From Candidatus Nitrososphaera gargensis Ga9.2 (GTDB lineage: Archaea; Thermoproteota; Nitrososphaeria; Nitrososphaerales; Nitrososphaeraceae), in contig NC_018719.1 of the NCBI RefSeq assembly GCF_000303155.1, forward strand, positions 1,302,001-1,366,000: a stretch of 64,000 nt of DNA, given 5' to 3'. The translations under genes and the position numbers were made by a program. Numbering within the stretch: position 1 is the stretch's first letter; every line of letters begins with the position of its first letter. Positions 1 to 8,964 of this stretch are shown piece by piece. The notes below the pieces were generated by a model. It was given only the letters and a program-made list of their open reading frames with translations. It was not told where the DNA came from and made no database searches.

Positions 1-229
1 TCTTTGGTCCGAGCTCTCTGATGATATCAGTGCAGACCCCGAAATACTTGCGATCGGCTGGGTGGCCGGGGCCCGGAGATATCACTATCCCATCCGGGTT
101 CATTTCCTTGACCTGCTCAAGCGTTATCTTGTCGTTTCTGACCACCACCGGCTCTGCTCCAAGTTCGCCAAGTATCTGCGCAATATTGTATACGAACGAG
201 TCATAGTTATCAATTACAAGGATTTTCAT
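1..229 (-). CDS. trpG: Anthranilate synthase component II (glutamine amidotransferase), 5' part
   Basis: The minus strand from ATG at 229 reads as the start of a class I glutamine amidotransferase: MKILVIDNYDSFVYNIAQIL, then VISPGPGHP at about residues 50-58. The DNYDSF and SPGPG motifs are those of TrpG/PabA, which supplies ammonia from glutamine to anthranilate (or aminodeoxychorismate) synthase. Only about 76 residues are present; the catalytic Cys and His lie beyond the window edge. TrpG and PabA cannot be told apart from this part; TrpG is the more usual in archaea. Confidence 0.85.
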   Translation of the reverse strand, partial: MKILVIDNYDSFVYNIAQILGELGAEPVVVRNDKITLEQVKEMNPDGIVISPGPGHPADRKYFGVCTDIIRELGPK

Positions 230-435
230 TCAGAACCCCACTTGAGAGTAGATTGTCAGCCGGAACGTGCCAGTCGGCGCCAAAAATGACCGCCTCTTTG
301 CATTGCTCTCCATATTTTTACATGCTTGCACCGTATTTAAGTTTAGTGCACTGTCTCGGGAAAAATACAGTCAAAATTTAGGAATCTATATAATGCATGG
401 AAACTATTGACAGCATGTTCGCATTTCAGGTGTGA

Positions 436-1485
436 TTGGTTTTGGTCAGAGTCTTCATAAATGGTTACGGAAACATAGGCCGGCGTCTTGCCAGCGCGCT
501 CTCTGTCGATAAAGAGATCCAGTTCATCGGGGTGGCAAAATATACAGTAGACGACAAGGTCAAGGAAGCGCTTGACAACCACTACAACGTTTTTGTCCCA
601 AAGGAGATGATAGGCGCGTTCAAGGACAAGGGCTACAACGTGACAGGCGCTGTTGAAGAAGCCGTAAAGCAGAGCGACATTGTGGTGGACGCCGCAAAGG
701 AAGGAGGAGGCTACGACAATAAAAAGAGCCTGTACGAGCCGATGAACAAGCCGGCGATATTTCAGGGCGGCGAAGACCGCCACGGCGAGCATGCAGTGGC
801 AGACATGATCCACAATTCACGTGTAAACTATTCCAAAGCCGCAGGCAAGACCTACGTCATACAGGGCAGCTGCAACGTCTCCGGCATGGGCAGGATAATG
901 CAGCCGCTGATTGAAAAGTTTGGCAACCGAATAAAGCGCTATGACGTTGAGCTCATAAGGAGGTGGGCAGACCTTGAGGACACCAAACCCGTCAAGGACT
1001 CGATCGAGTGGGATAGGAACCCGCACCACCAAGAAGACGTCAAGGACTTTATCCCGTCTGCGAATCTTTATGTTGATGCTTTCAAGGTGCCATCCCGCAT
1101 GATGCACTTGCACCAGATGTTTATCCGGTTCAGCGACCGCGCGCCAACAAAGGACGAAATACTGGAATGCTTTAGAAACGAGTTTGGAGTCGCTATAATC
1201 AGCTCCGCCAAGGGCACCGGCGATGTCAGGAAGAAGGCCCTTGAGCTTGGGTTTGCGCACGGCGACACCAACATGGTGCACATACACCAAGACATCATAA
1301 GAGTGCAGGACGACGTAGTCAAGATCGGCTATTCTGACGACCAGACTGGCATGGTGATACCGGAAAACCACATGCTGCTCCAGTCCATGGTCTTCAAGCG
1401 TCCAAGGGAAGAAGCTCTCAAGAGGACTGACAACCTCTTTCAGGTTTCCAAAAAGCGCAAGATTCTAGAAGAGGAATTCAAGTGA
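436..1485 (+). CDS. gap: Type II glyceraldehyde-3-phosphate dehydrogenase
   Basis: A 349-residue protein with the archaeal type II GAPDH pattern. It has an N-terminal Rossmann motif FINGYGNIGRR (about residues 7-17) and the catalytic Cys in QGSCNVSGMGR (Cys146). It interconverts glyceraldehyde 3-phosphate and 1,3-bisphosphoglycerate in gluconeogenesis/glycolysis in the cytoplasm. The start is not ATG: TTG at 436 or TTG at 442 both fit. A TATA-like box CTATATAAT lies at 386-394, consistent with a short leader. It is transcribed divergently from trpG, with about 200 bases between them that hold the promoters and nothing else I can see. Confidence 0.95.
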   Translation: MVLVRVFINGYGNIGRRLASALSVDKEIQFIGVAKYTVDDKVKEALDNHYNVFVPKEMIGAFKDKGYNVTGAVEEAVKQSDIVVDAAKEGGGYDNKKSLYEPMNKPAIFQGGEDRHGEHAVADMIHNSRVNYSKAAGKTYVIQGSCNVSGMGRIMQPLIEKFGNRIKRYDVELIRRWADLEDTKPVKDSIEWDRNPHHQEDVKDFIPSANLYVDAFKVPSRMMHLHQMFIRFSDRAPTKDEILECFRNEFGVAIISSAKGTGDVRKKALELGFAHGDTNMVHIHQDIIRVQDDVVKIGYSDDQTGMVIPENHMLLQSMVFKRPREEALKRTDNLFQVSKKRKILEEEFK

Positions 1486-1638
1486 CGCAGGCATCAAGGA
1501 ACTCGCAACTTTCTGTTATGAATTGATTGATGTCCTGTAAAGACAGGTACACGAGCTACAGCGTAAAGTCCAGCAGCTGCACCATGGACACTAATCAATC
1601 ATATCTCGTGGAGCTTGTCAAATAAAAAGGAAGAAAGG

Positions 1639-1815
1639 CTAGGGATGGAAGCAACGTCCCTTGCTTGCATTAAGCGCCGGAGCACTGTGTGGTAACCCAT
1701 TTTGGCATCCTGCCGCTTCTGCTTCTGGGGCCGTTGCAGCACTCATGATGACAACAACTCCAAGAATTCCTAACGCTGCCGCCAATGCTACAATAACAAT
1801 TGCCGTCTGATTCAT
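1639..1815 (-). CDS. Small secreted or membrane-anchored protein (58 aa)
   Basis: ATG at 1815 opens a 58-residue frame on the minus strand. The first 27 or so residues are a hydrophobic signal/anchor segment (IVIVALAAALGILGVVVIM), followed by an Ala/Glu stretch (ATAPEAEAAG) that could hold a signal-peptidase site. A short tail with two Cys ends in RCFHP. Tiny signal-peptide proteins of this build are frequent in Nitrososphaera-like genomes. No function can be assigned. Just upstream on the plus strand (1530-1625) is a 31-codon frame with two Cys that I cannot support as a gene. Confidence 0.55.
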   Translation of the reverse strand: MNQTAIVIVALAAALGILGVVVIMSAATAPEAEAAGCQNGLPHSAPALNASKGRCFHP

Positions 1816-1992
1816 TAGTTGTAGGACGGAGCGATTCCTGATTAAGTAGATGTTGGTGTTATCGCGTAGAAAAAAATTATGAAGTCACTATTACTTCAAA
1901 ATTCTCTCTCTATTTTAATCCCTTGGTTTGTCCTTCCAGTTTTTACTATCACTGAACCTTTAATCTCCTCCTCTGAGCTGTTGTGTATTATA

Positions 1993-2205
1993 ATGGCAGC
2001 AGCAGAAACAGGGATCCACAATAACAAAGCCAAGAAGTCTGCTAGATCTGATGCAGCAAATGTGGAATATGTAGTAGATTGCATTTTGCTATTCTATCAC
2101 CACCGGAAAAATCATGTCAACTGGACCGGTGATCAAGTGGGAGAACTAGACCCTGACTGCCAGTTCTGCAAGCCACATATGGAATTGAAGACATCTGGAA
2201 AATGA
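1993..2205 (+). CDS. Hypothetical protein (70 aa)
   Basis: Chosen start ATG at 1993 (MAAAETGIHNNKAKKSARSD). The frame is open further upstream to 1879, but that extension is hydrophobic and of odd composition, so I left it out. The product ends with a Cys-x-x-Cys pair (DCQFCKPH) and contains HH/H residues, hinting at metal binding. I recognise no family. Composition is plausible for a real small gene, but the stretch is flanked by degraded genes. Confidence 0.3.
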   Translation: MAAAETGIHNNKAKKSARSDAANVEYVVDCILLFYHHRKNHVNWTGDQVGELDPDCQFCKPHMELKTSGK

Positions 2206-2306
2206 CATCCACAGAGATGGACAAGTCATAACTTTTTTAGAAATCGGTTTCTCTTTAAAAACAATAACCCTCATCTATTCTTCTTCCATCTTCTTCAATT
2301 GTCAAT

Positions 2307-2716
2307 ATGGCATTAGGAGAAAAGGCGTTTGAAGAAAGCGGCAACGTAGTAGGCTTCAAGGTAACAAAGGTGCACCCAATAGAAGGGACAACGATGGAAG
2401 TAAGTTTTGCATATGTGACATTAAGGGCACCATCGCAAGATTCTCAAGTGGCAAAAATGTTGTGGCTCTGTGGCACAATGACACACAATATATACCCACA
2501 CATCCACATGGCGCAATAGAGATGCAAGCAAGCTATCCATATATGGATTTTTTACGACAGCGGCTGAAGAGGGCGGAGGAGAAAGATCTCGGTTCATGTG
2601 GTGCGCTCATGAGAAGAGCAGGGTTTGAGAAGGTAGAAAGAGAAGAAGAGGTTTTTGGTGATGGTCAGCGGATATATATATTATACAAATTCGCAGAAAT
2701 TGTCATGAATGAATGA
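2307..2716 (+). pseudogene. Broken gene, conserved thaumarchaeal beta-sheet protein (frameshifted)
   Basis: The frame starting at ATG 2307 gives MALGEKAFEESGNVVGFKVT then KVHPIEGTTMEVSF. The homologous continuation shifts to the next frame (DIKGTIARFSSGKNVVALW), which continues through HNDTQYIPTHPHGAI. A third reading from about 2520 gives RFMWCAHEKSRV before a stop. I recognise these blocks as parts of one roughly 150-residue family seen in Nitrososphaera (pattern VHPIEGTTMEVSF, SGKN, PHG, FMWWAHEKSRV). At least two frameshifts and terminal decay make a functional product unlikely. Confidence 0.7.
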
Positions 2717-2971
2717 CCTTATTTTTGCATTGGAATCAGAGATTTTGACTCACCTATGACACAGTGATTCAGAACAACGGCATACGAATGGAAGTAGAAG
2801 CCAAGCCCTACTTGCCCGGAGATTGATAGCCGATACTTTGAGCTTTTGGGCTTGGTGTGTGTGCATAAGCCTGTGCCCTTGTTCACTAATAGGTCAGTAT
2901 CGTTGTTATTTGGTATTCAGGCTTGTTACCCTTAAAAGTTAAAAAACTGATAATACGAATTAGAAAGGTGA

Positions 2972-3324
2972 ATTGAAACTCAATAATAAGCCCGGCCACC
3001 ACCGTATATGATGATGAGGATGCACCTAATAGCGGCGACCTGGCGAGTCAGATTGTTCAGATCTTCCGTAGCGTATACGACAATCGACTAAATATAACCG
3101 GTTTGGAATCTCGTCCTCTCAAATAATTCTGAAATGCAAGTCCTGCTCATGGACTCCTGCCGCCAACCACATGATATATTATCAGTGTCATTCCCGGACG
3201 GCGACTTGCGGCTGCAGATAGAAGACTAATTGTCAACATGAATATGAAGACTTGGAAAGTGGATAGCCAAGCACAAGTAGCTATTGTATCCAAAATACCG
3301 ACGAGTCGACAGAACCCTCAATAG
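2972..3324 (+). pseudogene. Possible decayed gene with zinc-ribbon-like cysteines
   Basis: Two overlapping plus-strand frames without start codons have coding-like composition. The first (to the stop at 3124-3126) reads VYDDEDAPNSGDLASQIVQ. The second, in another frame up to the stop at 3322-3324, has a Cys cluster CKSCSW...QCHSRTATCGC. They could be one gene split by a frameshift near 3080. The rest of 2717-3337 shows nothing I can name. Confidence 0.25.
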
Positions 3325-3337
3325 ATCCAAAAGGATG

Positions 3338-4279
3338 CTAGCGGTGAAAGATTACATGCCTCTCTCCGCTAGAATATGCCAATTCAAACTTTACACAAAA
3401 GCCAAATGATTCAAGAAAATTCTTTATCCTGTCATAATGCTGCGGATCATCATCTATATTATGAACTTCTATGAGAATGGAGAGGCCGGGGTTATTTGCC
3501 ATTATTTGCGTCGCCCCTTTAATCACTTCAAACTCGGCGCCCTCTACGTCTATCTTTATCCAGTCTACCCTGCTGATGCCAATTAAATGGAGTATCTTAT
3601 TCAGCGTGCAAGCATCGACGTCTACATATGCATTCTTGCTGTGAGCTCTGGATGACATGACTGTGTTGTAAATTTCTGAAGAGGTCACTTTGTAAAGCCG
3701 CAATCTTGTATCCTCAGAGTAAGCAGCGTAATTGAGTGGCAAAACGTTCGTCAATTCATTTAATTCAATATTGTAATTCAAAATTTTGAAATTGTCCGGA
3801 TCAGCCTCGATGGCAACGACCCTGCCCATTGGGCCTACTGCTTTTGAGCTGACAATGGTGTATCTGCCGATGTGCGCGCCGACATCTACTACTACATCTC
3901 CGCTGCTTGGAGTAAACTTTTGCAGAACTTCTAGCTCTCTGCTTGGAGTATAGTCGCCACTGTTGATCCTGCATAGGTAGCTGTAGCCATACTTTGGGAC
4001 GCGTACCTTTATCAGTTTGTTTCTATTTTTGCGATGATACAATCTCAATAGATGATAGGATGGGCTTTCGTAATCTGCAAGCCAAAATCGCTGCAGGAAT
4101 TTTATCTTGTCCCTCCTTTTTTGGCCTAAAAGCAGACGCGCCGATCTCCTTGATGTAAGAAAGATGGCTTTTGGAAGGAACATGATCGCTCTATCGATTT
4201 CTGGAACATAGCCTTCTACGTATTCTCCCGTTAGCCAAGAAAGAAAGTGGTAGTGGTGGCCGCTACTGCCTTTTGCCAA
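3338..4279 (-). CDS. FkbM family SAM-dependent methyltransferase
   Basis: 313 residues; the C-terminal 200 carry an FkbM-type Rossmann methyltransferase. SAM-binding motif is DVVVDVGAHIGRYTI (about 134-148), with the acidic post-II residue in VVAIEADPDN. The FkbM hallmark is DWIKIDVEGAEFEVIKGA (about 242-259). FkbM enzymes usually O-methylate sugars or polyketides. Here the neighbours are another FkbM enzyme and three GT4 glycosyltransferases, so methylation of a surface glycan is the likely role (inference). The N-terminal 100 or so residues are specific to this branch. Confidence 0.88.
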   Translation of the reverse strand: MAKGSSGHHYHFLSWLTGEYVEGYVPEIDRAIMFLPKAIFLTSRRSARLLLGQKRRDKIKFLQRFWLADYESPSYHLLRLYHRKNRNKLIKVRVPKYGYSYLCRINSGDYTPSRELEVLQKFTPSSGDVVVDVGAHIGRYTIVSSKAVGPMGRVVAIEADPDNFKILNYNIELNELTNVLPLNYAAYSEDTRLRLYKVTSSEIYNTVMSSRAHSKNAYVDVDACTLNKILHLIGISRVDWIKIDVEGAEFEVIKGATQIMANNPGLSILIEVHNIDDDPQHYDRIKNFLESFGFCVKFELAYSSGERHVIFHR

Positions 4280-4370
4280 TGCGAAACAGAATCGCTCACT
4301 TTATTTATTTAGGTGCCCATGCCAAAGAATAATCAGGCACTCAAGCTGCCTATAATAACTAATAAAACAA

Positions 4371-5522
4371 TCATGTCCTAAACGGGCGCCCTCCTTTCCT
4401 TGCAAGTATGTGCTTCTCGCCGTTATCATATGTCCTTTCAAATTCGATTTCAAATGCATGCGATCTGAGCAGCTCCAGCACCGGCCTGTAGGTCTCCCTG
4501 CCGTGGACTTCAATAAGAAGTGAAATATCCTTGCTTGCTGCAAGTATCTGGCTGCTGCCTTTAAGGACCTCATATTCTGCCCCCTCAACGTCTATCTTTA
4601 GCCAGTTGATCCTGTCGTGCCCCACCCCTGAGGTTTTGACAATGTAGTCTAGTGTGTGTGCCTGAACCTCGATGTACCTCTTTTCCGCTGCCTCGTGATA
4701 TTTCGATACAAGGTAACCGGCCATCAAACTGTGGTGCATCGTGTATCCGAGCTGCTCGTCTGGTAGGTACAGCCTGAGCCCTGACTTCTCTTCAGAGAAT
4801 GCGGCGCAGTTTAGCGCAATTACGTTTGATACGCCATTGAGCTCGATATTCCTGCACAGCATTTTGTAATTGTATGGATGGGCCTCGACGGCTATCACCC
4901 TTCCATCCCTGCCTGTGCTTTTTGCAGCCGTTAGCGTGTATCTCCCCATGTGCGCCCCCACGTCTACGACTACGTCGCCGCTTCTCGGACGAAAAACTTG
5001 GCGCAATATGTCATCTTCATGCTTGGTCATGACTACAAAGTCTTCCTTGTTGAGCGGGCAGTACGCCCTGTATTTGTCATGGTTGTGAACAGGTATTTCG
5101 AGCAGCAGCAACAGCTTGCCGTTGTCCAGCCCAAACAGCCTGATCGAGTGGAACAAGAAATCCTTGAAGTTGATCTGCTTTTCAATAAAGAGCGAGTCCC
5201 TCTTTGCCCTTCCAAGCAGAACCCTGAGCGATACCCTAGTCCCGAGGTAGGCCGCCCTTAGCAAATTTATGACAGCCCTGTCGAAAAGGCGAGCGCCTCT
5301 GACCTCTTTAAGCCACCATGCGTTGCTCCCGATGTGTTCCAAGCCTCTGTCGACGGTATGCGCGTTAGAACCCACTGCTGATGATCTATCCATATGCATC
5401 CCACATAATGTGGCGCTTTTTGCCGCAGCTTCATGATAGTCAACTAAGCTTAAGTGGATTTCCTCAAGATGTTCAGGTATATGCGGGCTTGCTTGTTTTT
5501 TCTTGGGCAGCAAAAAGTACAT
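4371..5522 (-). CDS. FkbM family SAM-dependent methyltransferase
   Basis: ATG at 5522 follows the stop of the upstream glycosyltransferase gene by one base (TAGGATG), so the two are translationally coupled. The 383-residue product has DVVVDVGAHMGRYTL (SAM-binding) and NWLKIDVEGAEYEVLKGSSQ (FkbM signature). It is a paralogue of the gene at 3338-4279 with an N-terminal extension that includes a basic stretch. The frame is open 90 bases further upstream, inside the glycosyltransferase gene; I prefer the coupled start. Confidence 0.87.
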   Translation of the reverse strand: MYFLLPKKKQASPHIPEHLEEIHLSLVDYHEAAAKSATLCGMHMDRSSAVGSNAHTVDRGLEHIGSNAWWLKEVRGARLFDRAVINLLRAAYLGTRVSLRVLLGRAKRDSLFIEKQINFKDFLFHSIRLFGLDNGKLLLLLEIPVHNHDKYRAYCPLNKEDFVVMTKHEDDILRQVFRPRSGDVVVDVGAHMGRYTLTAAKSTGRDGRVIAVEAHPYNYKMLCRNIELNGVSNVIALNCAAFSEEKSGLRLYLPDEQLGYTMHHSLMAGYLVSKYHEAAEKRYIEVQAHTLDYIVKTSGVGHDRINWLKIDVEGAEYEVLKGSSQILAASKDISLLIEVHGRETYRPVLELLRSHAFEIEFERTYDNGEKHILARKGGRPFRT

Positions 5523-5523
5523 C

Positions 5524-6744
5524 CTATTGGATTTGCGCTTGCGTCTTCTTTTTTCCTTTAATAATGCCTTTTCCTGCCTCTTCATAGATCTGCATGTGCT
5601 GCCTAGCCACATGCTCCCATCGCAGCTTTTGCCGGAATTGTTCTACATTACTAGAATACTTTCCATAGTTCCTGTCCAGTTTGGACAATGCCTTGACAAA
5701 TGACTTTTGATCTCTGTGCGTGATAATGCCAAGCCCCATTTTGGCAAATTCTTTAAAGAATTCCAGATCTGACGCCACAAATGGAAGGCCGTGCGCCAGA
5801 GCATCAAACATCACGCCAGATCCTGACGCAATCTTGTACGGAAGCAGGACTGCGTCGCATGCGAGCATCAATGTCGACAGGTCTTCGTCGCTTAGGAATC
5901 CTCTCTGCAGGTCTATGACGTCGCTCCTGCCGGCAAAAAATCCTGTTGTTTCAAGGTTTTCGTTGTTGTAATGGCTTCTTGATGAATTGATCACAAGCGC
6001 CCAGCCCTCTGGCATTCGCATCTTTTCAAGGATGTCCCATCCTTTTGTCATAGTCCTAAAGCCAATGACGACAGCCAGCTTTTTCTCGTATGGCAGCGAC
6101 ATTCTGCTTCTGGCCTCCTTTTTGCCAGGGACTGGAGAAACGGTGGGCTCGGCTCCATGATAAACGATGTGCCCGCCGCCCAAGATCTTGGTCATGTAGT
6201 GTGAAAAGCATATCCCTGCCTGGCTCAGCGCGAGTTTTTCCTTGTTCAAATCATGAAAAGAATTGTAATGTAGTAGGCTCTTCCACATCCTCACTGCCAG
6301 TCGCACAGGGACGCCAAACTTGCCTGTTCTGCCAGTCCTCTTTACGAGAAGCGACTGTCCAACCCATTCCCTAAAAGTGTACGCAGAGTGAAATGTGGTC
6401 ACGATGGGTACTTTGCAATTTTCATAGAAAGAGTCGATGTACGTCGCGCTCTTCCTTGGATCTACGGCATCAAGAAACAATCCATAAAGTCCGGGCTCAA
6501 ACTGCACATGCACAATGTCTGGCTTTACGTCGTCGACGATCTTCAAAAGGTTATCCGAGTTTCTAGGGTTTGAAGGAGAAATAGAGCCAGCATAATCTCC
6601 CTTTCCCTTCTCGTCGCATACTACTATGACTTTATTAGACCCGTATTTTTCTAGCGCGCGGGTGAGGTTGGCGGCATAGCGGCCTACTCCGCCGGGCATC
6701 GGAGGGTATTCTGTCGAAACCATCAGTATTTTCTTCAATGTCAC
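5524..6744 (-). CDS. GT4 family glycosyltransferase
   Basis: 406 residues with a GT-B fold. The N-terminal acceptor domain begins KILMVSTEYPPMPGGVGRYA, the classical GT4 opening with a Gly-rich loop. The C-terminal donor domain has GFRTMTKGWDIL, then SGSGVMFDALAHGLPFVAS, where GT4 enzymes carry the E-x7-E region. It probably adds a sugar to a lipid-linked or surface glycan at the cytoplasmic face. It is closely related to the gene at 7552-8919 and shares with it an 89-bp block of identical DNA. The last 15 residues are Lys/Gln-rich. Confidence 0.9.
   Translation of the reverse strand: MTLKKILMVSTEYPPMPGGVGRYAANLTRALEKYGSNKVIVVCDEKGKGDYAGSISPSNPRNSDNLLKIVDDVKPDIVHVQFEPGLYGLFLDAVDPRKSATYIDSFYENCKVPIVTTFHSAYTFREWVGQSLLVKRTGRTGKFGVPVRLAVRMWKSLLHYNSFHDLNKEKLALSQAGICFSHYMTKILGGGHIVYHGAEPTVSPVPGKKEARSRMSLPYEKKLAVVIGFRTMTKGWDILEKMRMPEGWALVINSSRSHYNNENLETTGFFAGRSDVIDLQRGFLSDEDLSTLMLACDAVLLPYKIASGSGVMFDALAHGLPFVASDLEFFKEFAKMGLGIITHRDQKSFVKALSKLDRNYGKYSSNVEQFRQKLRWEHVARQHMQIYEEAGKGIIKGKKKTQAQIQ
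5726..5814. repeat. 89-bp identical block, copy 1 (inside glycosyltransferase gene)
   Basis: These 89 bases are identical to 7751-7839 in the paralogous glycosyltransferase gene, while the flanking coding sequence is clearly diverged. The block encodes the segment around LAHGLPFVASDLEFFKEFAK. Confidence 0.9.
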
Positions 6745-6925
6745 TTATTACTGCTACCTCCTGCGCTGGAGATTCTTCTCTGGCCTTTGAGCATATGTAT
6801 TTTGCAAACCTTCTAAACGAAACAAGAGCAACCTCTCCTTTTGCAGTTTAAGAAACATTTTTTATAATGCGGATTACTTGTTACGCGCTGCGCCTGTTCA
6901 TCGATAGAGCTCAACATGCTTGGTA

Positions 6926-7495
6926 TCATGCTAGAGCATTGTCCCTTTTTTCAACACCCTGCCGCGCAGTAGTGGTACTGGCGGCTGGAACTGCTCCAAT
7001 GGGCAGGCCCTGTGACAATTTCTTCAACTCATTCTTGAATGCGTCGATCTGCTTCTTCTTTTCGTCTGTCAGCATGTTGTTAGCTCTCAGGATCGCCTCC
7101 GTAGCATCCAGCTGCAGGATGCCCATCGGTATCATCAGGTCTCTCTCTTTTCCCGGGGCCGCCCTGTACAGGTACGGGTTTTCCTCGATGGCTACCGCCT
7201 GCTCTATCCTGAACTGTCTCTTTCTGTGGATATAGTGCCCTCCAAGTATGCTCAGGATAGTGAAAACTACCGTCGCTACAACAAGAAAGACCCATATGTT
7301 TGAGAACATTGCATTGAGGATAGGAATATTTTCAAGCAGCAGCCTGTATTGGATCGTTATCCAGTTGGATATTGCGATAAATAGCGCTATGTAGGCTGAA
7401 TAAAATTGCCTTGATTCCCAGAATCTCCTACCAATCCACTCCCCAAGGCTCATTTTGTTTCTAAAAATAGTTCTCGCTGTCATATTCCTGATCAT
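6926..7495 (-). CDS. Hypothetical membrane protein (2 TM segments)
   Basis: 189 residues. Two hydrophobic segments are visible, roughly residues 33-50 (YIALFIAISNWITIQY region) and 66-86 (IWVFLVVATVVFTILSIL), followed by a charged cytoplasmic-like tail with Lys/Glu-rich helix (DEKKKQIDAFKNELKKL). In-frame Met at 5 and 15 are alternative starts. It lies between two GT4 genes on the same strand, so it may belong to the glycan cluster, but I recognise no family. Confidence 0.7.
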   Translation of the reverse strand: MIRNMTARTIFRNKMSLGEWIGRRFWESRQFYSAYIALFIAISNWITIQYRLLLENIPILNAMFSNIWVFLVVATVVFTILSILGGHYIHRKRQFRIEQAVAIEENPYLYRAAPGKERDLMIPMGILQLDATEAILRANNMLTDEKKKQIDAFKNELKKLSQGLPIGAVPAASTTTARQGVEKRDNALA

Positions 7496-7551
7496 ATTAT
7501 CAGACAGACTCCGTATAACAGATTTTATGTAAGGGAATAGAAAACTTTAGC

Positions 7552-8919
7552 CTAAGAATTGTACATCTTTTTTGCTGAACCGTTTCCGTAGCAAGTGATG
7601 CACTTGGAATAAAATCTGGTATGCTCCTCCGCAATCCGATCCCACCTCAGCCTTGGCGCAAACTGCTCGACGTTCCTTTTGAATTTTCCATATTCTCCTG
7701 CAAGGGTGAAAAGCGCCTTGGCCAATGCAGCCGGGGTCCTTTCGCTCGTTATGCCAAGCCCCATTTTGGCAAATTCTTTAAAGAATTCCAGATCTGACGC
7801 CACAAATGGAAGGCCGTGCGCCAGAGCATCAAACATCACCCCGGAGAGCGAGACTACCCTATATGGAAATATGATCGCATCACAGGCAGATAGGAGTTTT
7901 GACATAGTGACATCATCCATGTATCCAAGATCAAGGCTGATCGTAGATTCTTTTTTCAGTGACAGCGGCTTTTCTACACCGCGTTCATGGCGCGTCTGCT
8001 TGACCACTATCGACCAACCCTCAGGCAGTTCCAGTCTGTCCAGCAAGTCAAAGCCTTTGTACGAGCCGACGTAGCCAAAGGCCAGCAAAAGCATCCTGTT
8101 GGTAGGCAGTCCAAACTGCTTTCTAAACTCCTCTTTGTTGTTTCTTGGCATGGCGGCAGTAGTGGTGCTGGTGATTGTAGTCTGTGCTGACACAGTTCTG
8201 ATGTTAGTGGTTGAATTGGAGGATGGCAGATGGGAACTCGCTTCTGATGACAAAAGGGCGGGCTCTGCACCATGATAAATGACGGTGCCCCGTTTGACTA
8301 CATTGTGAATCGTCTCTGCAGGACTTATTATCTCAGTAGAGAGGCGAACTACTTGCAGTAGCAGATCATATCTCCGCTCCATCACCCACTTCCTTATGGC
8401 TATCCGGAACGGGGTAGGCAGGAATCCAAACCTGCCCTCCTTTCTCCGCGCTCTTTCTTTTATGTAGCCCTGATATTCTTCATAAGGAAAGACCGTATGC
8501 AGCGTCGAGACGGTGGGTACGGGGCATGCCCTGTAAAATTTATCAAGTGTTGACCCGTGAAGTATCCTGTTTATGGTATGGCAGACAGTGGTATCGATTT
8601 CATAAAGGCCCCTCTCGTACTGTATGTTGACGATATCCGGTTTGAGCTCCTCGACCAACCTGAGCAGCCTATCTGAATTTCTCCTGTCCCCTTTTTTGAT
8701 TATGCCATATACTTTGTGGCCGTCAAGGCCGGGGTCGTTGACGCCATCGCCGCTACTGTTGCTGTTATTGTTAGCCAGCTTTTCAACAACGGTGCTGGTT
8801 GCGACCCACACCTGCTCGATATCCGCCCTCTTGCTCAGCGCCCGTACAAGGTTGCGTGTATACCTCGCAACTCCTCCTGTCATTGGCGGGTATTCGCCTG
8901 AAACCATCAGTATCTTCAA
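7552..8919 (-). CDS. GT4 family glycosyltransferase
   Basis: 455 residues, paralogue of the gene at 5524-6744: start KILMVSGEYPPMTGGVARYT, donor-domain segment FGYVGSYKGFDLL, and SLSGVMFDALAHGLPFVAS. A Ser/Thr/Asn-rich insertion of about 40 residues (around residues 215-260) separates the two Rossmann domains and is absent from the paralogue. Contains the second copy of an 89-bp identical block. Likely acts in the same glycan pathway. Confidence 0.9.
   Translation of the reverse strand: MKILMVSGEYPPMTGGVARYTRNLVRALSKRADIEQVWVATSTVVEKLANNNSNSSGDGVNDPGLDGHKVYGIIKKGDRRNSDRLLRLVEELKPDIVNIQYERGLYEIDTTVCHTINRILHGSTLDKFYRACPVPTVSTLHTVFPYEEYQGYIKERARRKEGRFGFLPTPFRIAIRKWVMERRYDLLLQVVRLSTEIISPAETIHNVVKRGTVIYHGAEPALLSSEASSHLPSSNSTTNIRTVSAQTTITSTTTAAMPRNNKEEFRKQFGLPTNRMLLLAFGYVGSYKGFDLLDRLELPEGWSIVVKQTRHERGVEKPLSLKKESTISLDLGYMDDVTMSKLLSACDAIIFPYRVVSLSGVMFDALAHGLPFVASDLEFFKEFAKMGLGITSERTPAALAKALFTLAGEYGKFKRNVEQFAPRLRWDRIAEEHTRFYSKCITCYGNGSAKKMYNS
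7751..7839. repeat. 89-bp identical block, copy 2
   Basis: Perfect match to 5726-5814; see that entry. Identity ends abruptly at both sides (A/T mismatch on the left, G/C on the right). Confidence 0.9.
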
Positions 8920-8964
8920 TTTTTTCTCTCACTCGCACATTCATGCGTACTTGCAATCTTCTTC

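Noticed and set aside
343-1371. Long minus-strand frames opposite GAPDH (343-813 and 817-1371)
   Set aside because: They mirror the third-position bias of the plus-strand gene, have no family resemblance, and the GAPDH gene is certain.
1530-1625. 31-codon plus-strand frame with two Cys after GAPDH
   Set aside because: Too short and without paired Cys or homologues I can recall.
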